Below are positions 32,697 to 42,767 of a DNA stretch of 64,000 nucleotides, piece after piece. Numbering within the stretch: position 1 is the first letter of the stretch; the number at the start of each line of letters is the position of its first letter. The notes beneath the pieces were generated by a model. It saw only the letters and a program-made list of their open reading frames with translations. It was not told the origin of the DNA and searched no databases. Source of the stretch: Amyloporia xantha (Eukaryota; Basidiomycota; Agaricomycetes; Polyporales; Adustoporiaceae); assembly GCA_036971615.1 (NCBI GenBank), contig JAYKKR010000011.1:868001-932000 (forward strand), read 5' to 3'. Position numbers and translations under genes: made by a program.

Positions 32697-34259
32697 TTAA
32701 ACTTTACGTTTCCCCTTTCCTACGGCTCTTCGACCGCGACGCGTACTGCTGGCATCATCCGCCTCCTCATTATCCGCTAGGTCGTGACTTCCAGTGGAAT
32801 TCCCGTTGGGTTCGTATGGACGTTTGCGCTTGCCGTAATCAGCGGGGTCGTTATTGTCAATAACTGCCACTGATGAATCAGTCGTGCCAGAATATCCGCT
32901 GGCTGATACCCCTTTGTCAGGTGACATGGACAAGGAGATTAACCTGATTTCGCTTACCCATATCGTGTTCCGTGCTTGCTTCATTCGTTCCGTGTGGCGG
33001 CGTAGGAGGCCAAATAAGCGTATTTTCGCTATTATCGCTCAACTCATCGTCCATTTGTTGTTCTTGGCTCGCGTCCAGTCTCGCGTCCGTGTCATTGTCC
33101 TCGTCGTTGTTGTCGAGGATGAAAAGTCCGGTGTCGTCCTCCTCTGCATTAATAGGTACACATTGAGCTTGGTTAGCAGTGTGTCGCTCAATTGATATCA
33201 GGAAACAATTTACGTAGCATGATTTCTTCTCCGTCGCTGAACGGACGTCGTATGGTTTCATCAACGCTCGCGGCTTCAAAAGGTTTCGTTTTCAACAATT
33301 CTGGCGGGATAGAGCCAACGCGAATAAACTCTCTCGGTGTGAACTGCGGGTTCCAGCTTTCTGACCCCACCGCGAGCGTAATAGTAAATGAGAACCATAC
33401 TATGTCTCCGCGGTTAAGCTGGCTTGGGTCGCATTTTGATATGTCCTGTACTCTGCCATCGGAATATTCCCAGAATGTAGGTCGATCAGGGTTCGGAAAG
33501 AAACCTTGTGCTGATTGTATTCCCTGCTTGATCCATGGATGGATCTCGTACTTAACCCGTTTTTCGTCGCCTGCATTGAATGGGTAGCGCTTGATAAATA
33601 CCGGAGCTTGCATAATAAAGCGAGTGTTGCTCGAAGTATCTGCAGTTTGTTGCCATGGTCGCCGCGGTCTGTTATTTGCATTGAAGTTGGGAACGGACGC
33701 TGCGTATTCTTCGACAATCTGAATTGTATATAAGTTCATACCGTTACGCTTTGTGATACGCGCATCACTAAGGACATTTGCTCACCGTTTGCAGATCGTA
33801 AATTGACTTATGTTTAGTCGTGTCCAAAGCGTACGAAAATGTACATTTGAAGCCAACATCCCGTTGACTTGTAATAGGAAGTGTCAGGTCAAGTGTACGA
33901 CTTGGCTGGATTTGTTTGACTCACATACGTCCTTCTGGTACATTTTCGGGTGGCATAGCTGCTGGAGGCACGTAGTTCCTGGTCACAACCGGGGAGTTCC
34001 ACGCCCATACTCCTGTGAGATGAAAGACTGCAAGGGATTTCTCGCCGACAGGGTGAATCTGGACGGATAGTTAGTAGTTGACGTTAAATGTTTTCGGTGC
34101 GCTTACTGTCCACGTAGAAGGATGGTTGGATCTTACTTCTATAAGGGGGGTTTTGGTGTGGGTGGACGCAAATGCACGGAATGGGTCAAGATCGCTGTTT
34201 CGGAATGTCTTGCGATCCCAAATAGCAATTTGCTGAGCTATGTCCTCCATGTCAAGCAT
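32697..34259 (-). CDS. Spliced gene of unknown function, six exons, 414 aa, predicted nuclear
   Basis: Exons on minus: 34259-34137, 34058-33925, 33867-33786, 33718-33214, 33143-32958, 32911-32697. All have GT-AG borders and the join is exactly 415 codons, which strongly supports a real gene. I do not recognise the family. The core (about residues 40-280) is a globular domain rich in aromatic residues, with VFHLTGVWAWNSPVV, FIMQAPVFIKRYPF and RGDIVWFSFTITLAVGSESW followed by FTPREFIRVGSI. The last 130 residues are acidic and disordered (LDNNDEDNDTDARLD), with basic nuclear-localisation-like clusters GKRKRP and RRGRRAVGKGKRKV at the end. It is convergent with the Helitron gene. The ATG at 34259 has a second in-frame ATG three codons later; an upstream minus frame (34468-34274) could be an extra 5' exon, but I could not splice it in phase. 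Confidence 0.75.
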
Positions 34260-35943
34260 AGTGAGCGGATGGGTTAGCGTAGCTTCGTTCCAGCTTGTTT
34301 CTCATTTATAACGTCACGGTAAAGACCTGTGGGAGTAATCGATAACGTGTAGCGATCATTTTCTTTTCCTGCTGACGCGATTGTCGCTGTCATCGCTGTT
34401 AAGCAGAATACACTACAGTCAATGATATTTGTCATCGATTTTAGTCCGTGCCATTGTAAATGTGCCAATCTTTTGGTTTGTGAAGCCCGTTATTCCTATG
34501 GAGTATCGTTAGAGACCCACGATGGACATGCACTGATTCTCGGTCATCATGATTACTTGATATGAGGAGTCGCTCCTACGTGTACATTAGCAAACGATGA
34601 TGTTGGATGTTGTATGACATATTTTGCCAGTTAACTGTCGTCTGGTCCACTGTGACAGGAGGGGTCGAGGGCGAGGCACTGTCGGTTTATAGTGCGCGGC
34701 ATTGCTGCCGCTTTACTTTACTTTACTATACTTGCTGGAGAGTGCGAGCTAGAAAAGTCCTGGTAGCTGTCGTTTGGTTTACTATACTGAAAGGTTGTAC
34801 GCACCGTCTACATAGATACCCATGATGGCTTAGCCCATTTGATGCTTGCAGTCCGGTTCGTAATTCAGCCGCGCGTGATTCTGGCTGTTTCTCCCATTCA
34901 ATCGGGTGCCACAAATTGGGTCATGTTGTTCAGCACCTATCGCAAGCCGAGTCTGCTGAATTATACACATGTCGTTTCGGGTAGACTTTCCAATCTTCGA
35001 ATGCGCGGCGTGAATGCGATTACAAGGCCATATGATTGCTTGGACGTTGGGGTTATCTACGTACAAGTGCCTTCGTGCGCTGCGAGGTGCTGTCGCTCAC
35101 GTGCTACTTCGTTTGCTCGGACTCTGCATTGTCATCGACGGCGCTGATTGTCGCCGCTTTATGATACTATCAATATGCACCCGAGTTACGACTAATTACT
35201 CGCTAAGCTTGAATTATACATGTACAAACCGTGGTACGTTTGTGTGGGGTGTTGGTTCCGATCGTTCTTCCAGCCTTTCTTCATGTAATTTTTGTCACCG
35301 AGCGGGTTAACCGACGTGACGGGTTCGTCGCGCCACATGTGACTTATGTTGCGCACTGAATGCAATAGACCGGTGTTAAGCAAATCAGGACTGATGATAT
35401 ACTAGTTGTACCGTAACATGATGATACAGGATTCGTGAGGGCAGCCAACAGCGCAAAGTTAGCCGGTCTGCGCAGATGTCCGACGGGGCTGTGTGACATT
35501 CACTTCCTTTATTCGTGCATGATTGAGTTGTTTTTTATGGTCGTTGCATTACTACTGGTTACGTGGTGCGTGAGCTTCCTCTCAGGATCCCGTCGGTGCG
35601 TTAATTTTCATGATCTTGGTGTAACGCGAGTAACAGGTATGCTATGTATGGTTAACAGTCGATGTCGCCATGGGTGTTTAATTTCGTACGACGGTGCCTG
35701 GTAGACTACGGGAATACCAGATAATTGTCTCAAGCTGAGCTTTTCGCTGCGTCGTGGTTCTGCGAGTTGGAAATATATGAATAGATGGAAGGTTCAGTGT
35801 ATTCGCTCCATCTTATATATCATCACAATCTACCTGCTAATATATCTCTAGTCGTGATACCTACCTGTTTAACCGTGCCTGTCGGTATCAAGGCTGTCTG
35901 CGATTATAGGGGGTGAGTGTAATATCGTTGCTCTCCGTTTTCG
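34260..35943. other. Intergenic, no supported gene
   Basis: About 1.7 kb with scattered frames of up to 102 codons on both strands. None shows a family motif or consistent splice borders. It probably holds the promoter of the preceding minus-strand gene. Confidence 0.5.
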
Positions 35944-37572
35944 ATGAAATTGCAAGCTTACATTCCTTCCCTTTCTCGATTATCGTTGCGCGTGGAGTTC
36001 CGTGGTTCTGGGCTGGACACGTATCTACCCCTGGGAGTTGTCATCTTTCACGTCCGGGTTGGTGTGACGTTTGGAGACTGCTACGCTTCATCGCTTAGGA
36101 TGGACGCAGGTCGAACTAGCCATGTTGTTTCACACGTTCCATGTCATTTTGTCGTGACCATGTGAGCGTTCTTATTGTGGTATAATTGTTCAGTCGGACG
36201 AGACGGGAATATCGTTTCGGCCGGGTGACATCGTAAACAGATCTCACCGTCGTGCTAGAGGATGCGCATCCTCCGTGAGTGTTACATCATTCGGTGTGAT
36301 CTTCGCTGATCTTTTTATCGCGGAGTCTCGGTAAACCGGGGGGTGGGGCAGCTCGCGATCATGTTCTGTTTTCTAAATCAAACTCGGTTTTGTATGATGG
36401 GCATATGAGACTACTTGCGGTCTTGTGTCACGTCATGGTCGGGTAATTGCCATTTTTCTCTCTCTCTTTTTCATTGAACCGACTTTCGAGTCGACGGTTC
36501 TGATGTGAGACCTACGATATAATAGCATAGTGATCACGACTTACCAACATGTCGTCTCTGTCCTGGATGCTACAAGTATGAACGGTATGGGACGCCTACT
36601 CCTAAATGAGAAATGGGTTGTAACGCCGCGCACGGTTCGCGTTACGTGCCTGACGCTGGGTGTCCAGCCAAATAATGGAGTTAGGTGATCGATCTGAATA
36701 AGGTCTCCTCACATTGCGGACGGTCGGACTGGTTGTTCATGTTACCGTAAGATTTTTAAATTGGATGTCGCTCACGAGAGCGCAATTACGATTTCATCTT
36801 ACACTTACCTATAATATTAACGTGTGGTGTTTACGTTTTTGGCGAGAACAGATCGTACAGACTGCACTGAATGCATAGCAGGCAGTATATATTATAATGT
36901 TGTGTGGATCTCACTACAGTTGTGATGCTGACTTACCCGACGCAGATAACGACAAAATCGCACGAGTAAATCATGGTGAATTGTCGAACATCTGGTCCTT
37001 GTTCGCTGTAACCTCACACGCTACCTTTATTTTCTGTGCAGACGCGACTGCTATCTGAGGGCGGGGCGTGGACAAATGAATGTGTCAGCTCACGGTGTCG
37101 GGAAGTACGGACGGCGGTCAGGAATGTAAGTGTATTGTCTGACTTCAATTCTGCGTCTTATCGTTGTGGGCACACTTAGTCTACAGTACGTCTCGCTCGC
37201 CGCGTTTTGGTGTATCCCGTCTTCGGTGATCGACCTCGACTGTTGTTAATACCGGTGCGACCCGATGCCCCTGATGATGCACCCTGTTGGCCGGAAGACT
37301 TGACTGTGGACTTCTGGTTTCCTACTGGATGGAGTACTGTCCGTACTTCTGCGATTCCCGGTACATCGTGTCTGTTACAGAATGAGTATTGCGTATATAG
37401 AACACCGCGTGGAATGCAGGGCGGTCAAGTTAACGACGCCGTTCGGAGTCGGCTCGATGTTGTCTGGTATGATAACGTTATCGTAATGAAGCTTGGGCGA
37501 CGAGACCCAAATTGCGTTATCAACATTGAACGGGCCGAGATATCACTTGTCGATGCTGTCTTACAACGGTGA
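35944..37572 (+). CDS. Probable multi-exon gene of unknown function; 3' exons clear, 5' part uncertain
   Basis: The 3' exons are well supported: about 36922-36968 (DADLPDADNDKIAR), 37043-37128 (TRLLSEGGAWTNECVSSR), and 37180-37572, which encodes RRVLVYPVFGDRPRLLLIPV and ends VIMKLGRRDPNCVINIERAE before a TGA. The last three join in phase 0 with cag/gtaagt-type borders. Upstream candidates are 35944 to about 36150 (MKLQAYIPSLSRLSLRVEF), 36194-36274 (SDETGISFRPGDIV, clean cag and gtgagt borders) and about 36535-36690 (LLLNEKWVVTPRTVRV). I could not prove how these connect. The product would be a soluble basic protein with no domain I recognise. Its neighbour downstream is convergent. Confidence 0.5.
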
Positions 37573-37971
37573 GCCTTCATTGTCATGATGGCCATCACTT
37601 TCTGACGAGGTTCACGTTTTGTGATATACAAGCAGATGGATGGAAATGGATGCTGGTGATGTTTTGGACTGGGAGGAGGGGTCTGTACATGCATAACGTA
37701 CGCCTCGCGGGTCGTCTTTGAAACTGTATTTGTATTCGCAGCGTGTGTTTATTACAAACAAAGCTGTGAACGGTTTATCGGACAAACCCAGTCGCGTTGA
37801 ATCATAGGATTCAACGGAGATTGCCTTTGAGACATTGGTATTTGGTGCGTGAATGGCAAGCATCGTCGTTGTCGGGCAAGGAAACGACAATGACTGTAGT
37901 TAAGTTGAATCTTGGTATTAGTATGATACAGCCCGCGCGGGGTAACATAAATGACTAGTTACGTCGTTGTG

Positions 37972-39190
37972 TTACTGTTGAAATATGATCTCCGTTTCAA
38001 CGGTGCCACCATATGGCCAGTCGCTGCTGCCGGCCATGAAGGCCATGGAGCTGAAGGTTTGTATATTCGTGATTAGTGTAGCTGTCAATATGATGTAGAT
38101 AAAGTACCTGTATATGAATGGTGCCGCCACTCTGAGAAACGCCCCCGATTCAACCAGTCCGTGCCGTGCGTGGTTGAGAACATCGAATTTGACGATCGGA
38201 TGCATTTCGGCGGGATCGTCATCGTGTACGTCTAGGGCAAGTACACTGAGTTGTGGTAGAACAATATGACATTAGTGTATACGTACGGAGAGAATTAAAC
38301 GGAAGTGCCCAACAATGGTTATCATGGCTGTTTCGACTCCCGTACAGCTCCGGCGCATGTGCGTGCGGAACTTGATCTCCAGCACCTAGTACAGCAAACC
38401 CGCGTTTCTGATATTTTGTTTTCCACTCCACTGTTGCTATTTCTGTTGTGTCACGGCATATATAACTGGTATTCTCCACAAACGTCGCTCGCGGAAATAA
38501 CGCAACGGCGTGCGTTCCTGTGAAGAAATTCATGACTGCCGCTATTATAGATCTAAATGGTTAATTTGTGTTCCCGTCAGAAGAACGGTACGTACTAGAA
38601 TGAAATTTCAGAACCTGACGAATCGGGTCTGTTTCAGATACAACGAGTTGGACGTGATTATACTTTGATTCTTCATCGCCATATATGTTCGTGCGGATGA
38701 AATTGAACGTGGAGAACCTGTATTGTCCATGTAACCGTGGATTTCGCAGTTGTACTCGACTCGGTGCACAAAGCGCGGCGACGTCGAAGAAAGGGTGTTT
38801 GCCTCGAGATGATTGGTAGGAGTAGCCATTGTGCTGTAGCCAGCGACCGAGACATAATAGGCCGGCAAAGGGGACGTAGATATCGATATCACTGTCAGGG
38901 TAACGATATCGCGATAGGTATTGTAATGCCTGAGAGCCTGATACGATGGCATCACATTCTGACAGCTTGGTGCGGAATTCAGACGGGTTTTGAAACCAAT
39001 TAGAGAGGAATTTGTCGATGTTCCACGCCCGTCGGCTATACGCCGTGATGGCAAAGTAGATATGTGAGCTGACAGCACGAAGACGTAGTACTATATCTGG
39101 AGTACAGGACGCTAAAAATTTGTCGATGATGGAAGTATTAGCAGTGAGCATGAAACATTCGAACGGTGATATGTAGTCAACGTCTGTCAT
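37972..39190 (-). CDS. Fungal protein with a nucleotidyltransferase-like GS...DxD motif, three or four exons, about 354-373 aa
   Basis: Exons on minus: 39190-38596, 38535-38283, 38245-37972; the join is exactly 374 codons. The protein starts MTDVDYISPFECFMLTANTS with an F-box-like segment (about residues 15-50). It then shows VSGSQALQYL (near residue 86) and SDIDIYV (near 104), the pattern of a nucleotidyltransferase first motif and its two acidic residues, and QVLKFHS followed by IMNFFTGTHAVALFPRATF across an intron. I recall this arrangement from a large family of unannotated Agaricomycete paralogs, but no activity is known to me. A 57-nt stretch ending near 38024 (gtactt to ttcag) can be spliced or read through without changing frame, so two isoforms are possible. 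It is divergent from the R1 paralog. Confidence 0.72.
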
Positions 39191-39627
39191 GGCGACCAGA
39201 GATCGAGAATATTTTTGGTCCAGCGGTCGCGCCCTATAATACACTATATGATATACGTACCTCTGCCCTATCTTTCTCGTCATACTGCGCGGTACAAGCG
39301 GTTGCATACTCGACAGTTGTATTATGACATGAATGTGGCGTGCCTTCCTGAAGCGGTGTTCGCAGATGCGTCAATTACGATGAGTCATCTGGGTAGTCAT
39401 TATGATTATCATGCTTGACGAGTGACTATGCGTCGATGACACGTTACTTTAAGCCAGCGTTGCATACAGGCTGCGGATGTGTCGCAGCTTCCGCGCTTCG
39501 AGTTGTTTAAACTTCGCCTGTGAGCAAAAAGCAACATAAATAATATATCACTTCAGTGACAGTGGTTATATATACCGACGATGGTCGTACTTATCAGAAC
39601 ACGACTATCCAGTTCTCATCTGTGCCC
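39191..39627. promoter_or_regulatory. Divergent promoter region between the nucleotidyltransferase-like gene and the R1 paralog
   Basis: This 437-bp stretch lies between two divergent start codons. I see no conserved box; the role is inferred from position. Confidence 0.4.
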
Positions 39628-42600
39628 ATGTCTGCGAATTCTCATTTAGGAGTATGCGTGTATGTGCGAAAGCGTGGTGGGTAGAATCGTCAGGATTGGT
39701 GGTCTGTCATTGACAGCATGCTCATTTTCAGACGGGTAAGGCCGTGATAGTAGCACGTGATCGTGATTTTATGAATGATTTAATTATACGCAGGCGTGTT
39801 CAAGACTTTACGCAAGAGAAGGTGGTCAAGTCCATATTTAGCTGGTTTATGATGTATTGATTCCGCTTTTTAACAGCTTGCTCAACGATTGCGGCGTGTA
39901 AGCTCCCATGCGATTTGTAACGACCGCGTCGCTTTAATTATTGCGGACCTCTAGTTGTCGACTGGTTTAAACACATCTTTTATCGACGTAGAGAGGTGAG
40001 CATGTCTTCTACGATCAGTTCGAGCTATGACAGCTTACACTTCCAAGGATTGTCATATCAGTCAAGTCTATTCTACCCGTGACCGTGGACGCGGTCGAAT
40101 TGGATGTGAGTTCAGGGCTAGTGGGTGGCGTGTTAGTGCTTAGTCGGTCCTTAAGGTGTTGCTGGCGAAGCACGCTGCGTCTCTAATCACTTACCATCCT
40201 GATTATTCTGTTCTTGCGGCACGCGTTGAAGTATCGAAACTTCATCGGTGTGTAGACCGATCGTTCATGAAATTTGTTGGGATGGTACAGGCGCGTGAGT
40301 GTTCTGTTTGGCATAATGGCGACAATCCGGTCTTAGCTTCTTATTCAGAACGTCCTTACTTTTTCACGACGACATTTCTTTATTGGGTATCCCAGTTCGG
40401 TATTGCTCTGGAGAACGCCATTGACCACTCTCGAGATTACATGTTCACGTAGTGCGTTGCCACCTGTTATGTCCCCGTCCTCGCGATTGATATGAACACA
40501 CTCATGCTTCCTAGTGCGTCGTACAGAGCCTTAGAGAGAGACTATCTCATGTCCCATGATGGGCACGTGATGGAGCGGCCTCAATTTCTCTGGATGAGAA
40601 CAGCTGTGGCTTTACACGAAGGCTTCCTCGATCGCATCATCGAGACTTATGACATGCTTTCTCGACGTTTTTATACTCACACACTGTCTACATTTCTACA
40701 TGCCGGCACTCGTATCAGTCAGTTAAGTTCAAGCTTCCATTCTCATATGGACATGAATAGTCTCTCAAATGTGTACGAATGTCTTCGGGATTACGCCATC
40801 ATCGACCGGCGAGGTGGAACCGTGGGGCTGTCTCTCCATCGCTTGTCCGGAACCACGTACGTCGCATATGCATCAATATTCGTATGTGCATTTACGATTT
40901 ACAGTTCAAAGAATCGCGTTGACGGTTCTGTCGAGGCTCTGGTCCCACTGCTGCATATGCTCGAGTCCAACGTTGGCCTCGCGAAACGAGTCGATGATAG
41001 AACATCGAGATCTACTACCGTGTTTTTAGAACTGTGGCATACAGAAATCATCGCTTTTGTGAACGCGAAGAGTCCAAGAGTCGCATCGGAGATCACTGCT
41101 CGCAGTCTTCATTACGGTTGTTGGGTTCCGGATATTTTGTCAGTCAGCCACCTTTTATTATGTGTTGTTGTGGCGATTGAAGCTCTACTGTCTCGACTCA
41201 GTATGCGACGGGTGGCTGCACGATCAACATGGACGCTATTTGACCCGGCAAATGTACCGGGCTTATCTAACCTTTTCGGACCAGCCTTTGATACTGCATA
41301 CGAAAATTTCGAACGCTCCTGTTCGGTCGGACGTATCGTGAATGCCGTAGATCTTCTCAAGCTGATTGTAAGAACGCAGGTGGAGACAGGAGAGCCTTTC
41401 ATGCTCTACAAGGATACCATAAACCGTAAGTTGTCATTTTTCTTGTGAAGTGTCCTTCCCCTGATCCGTGCTTAGAACGAAGCAATCAGAAAAACGTTGG
41501 TGTTGTATGTGAAGCAAGCCCCTCCACGGACAGCGTTCAGTTCAGTTCGCCTTTAGAAACCGCGGCGTGCTCCTCGGCATCCATTGTCTTGTCAGCATTC
41601 GCTTCATCAAACACCGCGTATGATTTCCAGGGACTTCATCGTGTCACTCAACTGGTTGTCCGTAACCTGAACCGCGTCATTGATACGACCAATTATCCTA
41701 CCATTCCTGCTCGACGGTCGGCGCTCCGTCATCGTGCTATTGGTATTTCTGTACTGGGCTTAGCCGACGTGTTCATGTTGATGCAATTCCCATTCGATTC
41801 TACTGCGGCTTCCCGTCTGAACAGGGGCATATTCGAGACCATATATCACGGTGCTCTCAGCGCTAGCGTCGATTTGGCTATTTCTGATGGGTGCTATGAA
41901 ACCTGGCGAGGCTCTCCAGCTGAGCGAGGGTCATTACAATTCGACTTATGTGATGTTCGCCCTGGTTCGCGGTGGAATTGGACTACATTGCGCAGCCGTA
42001 TTGCGACACATGGCTTACGCAATGCGCTGCTGGTCGCCCTGAAGTCCGACTTTTCCGCCAGTCAAGTTGTCGATGTCCATAACTCGTTTGACCCGTGTGT
42101 TGCGTGAGTCTCCTATTCCACTTTTCTTCGCTTCTCGGTTAGGTCGTTTACCCAGCATCGTATGGTGCTAATCAGCAACCTGTACGTGCATCGCGGTCCT
42201 CGTAGCGAATACTCTATTGCTTGTCGGTGGTTGGTTGAAGAACTCATCAAACTCGGGATGTGGAATGATGCTATTCGACAATCCATCTTGAATGCAGGAG
42301 GTAAGAGGTGTATAGTCCGTTGAAACCTGTGTCTAATTACGGAGTGTCTTCGATTCTCTTCTTGGCGCTAGGATCAGTGCAAGACATCTTGGATATACCA
42401 GAAGCTATTCGACATGTGTATAAGACTGTATGGGAGATAAGCCCTCGTAGGCTAGTTGATATGGCCGCCGATCGCGGCGCGTATGTTTGTCAGAGTCAAA
42501 GCTTTACTGTGTATATGTCTAATCCGTCGGTTGATCGTATTGTACGTATTATTCAATGTCGTATACTATTGTAACCACTAATCGTGCTATTAGATCAGGA

Positions 42601-42767
42601 TGCACTTCTATGCATGGAGAAGGGGCCTCAAGACCGGTATGTTTCACCTTCGATCGCTGCCAGTCGCGTGGGGTATGGTTCCTGCTCTGTGCGACAGCGA
42701 CGTGGGTGCGCCTGCGAGTTGTCATGTTCGCAGAGTTAACGGGGTCTGTTTCGAATGCGGACCATGA
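39628..42767 (+). CDS. Degenerate ribonucleotide reductase large subunit (R1) paralog, about 12 exons, catalytic residues lost
   Basis: Class I R1 reduces ribonucleotides through a thiyl radical. Exons: 39628-39680, 39794 to about 39850, 39955-39995, 40048-40105, 40156-40448, 40515-40856, 40905-41138, 41202-41425, 41476-42103, 42176-42300, 42372-42541, 42594-42767. From 39955 on all joins keep phase (763 codons); the first ATP-cone exons (YVRKRGG, RVQDFTQEKVV) are less sure. Clear R1 blocks: ASLITYHPDYSVLAAR, YDMLSRRFYTHTLSTFLHAG, QVETGEPFMLYKDT, VVRNLNRVIDTTNYP, GLADVFMLM, YKTVWEIS, MHFYAWRRGLKTGM. In mouse numbering: Cys218 is Ser (40732-40734), Asn427 Ser, Cys429 Ser (41523-41525), Glu431 Asp, the PMPTAST loop is LKSDFSA, and Tyr737-Tyr738 are Phe-His (42642-42647). 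Kept: Cys444 and a C-terminal Cys-Phe-Glu-Cys swinging-arm-like pair. It has no stop or frameshift in the assigned exons, so a near-full-length, non-catalytic protein is predicted. Confidence 0.82.

Noticed and set aside
33192..33587. Plus-strand frame of 131 codons
   Set aside because: It is opposite the fourth exon of the 414-aa spliced gene, whose six exons join in phase.
22809..42767. Region as an integrated large DNA virus, because large viruses often carry both RNR subunits
   Set aside because: Both RNR genes have many spliceosomal introns, there is no capsid, polymerase or packaging gene, and the neighbours are fungal families. The sequence fits host paralogs better.
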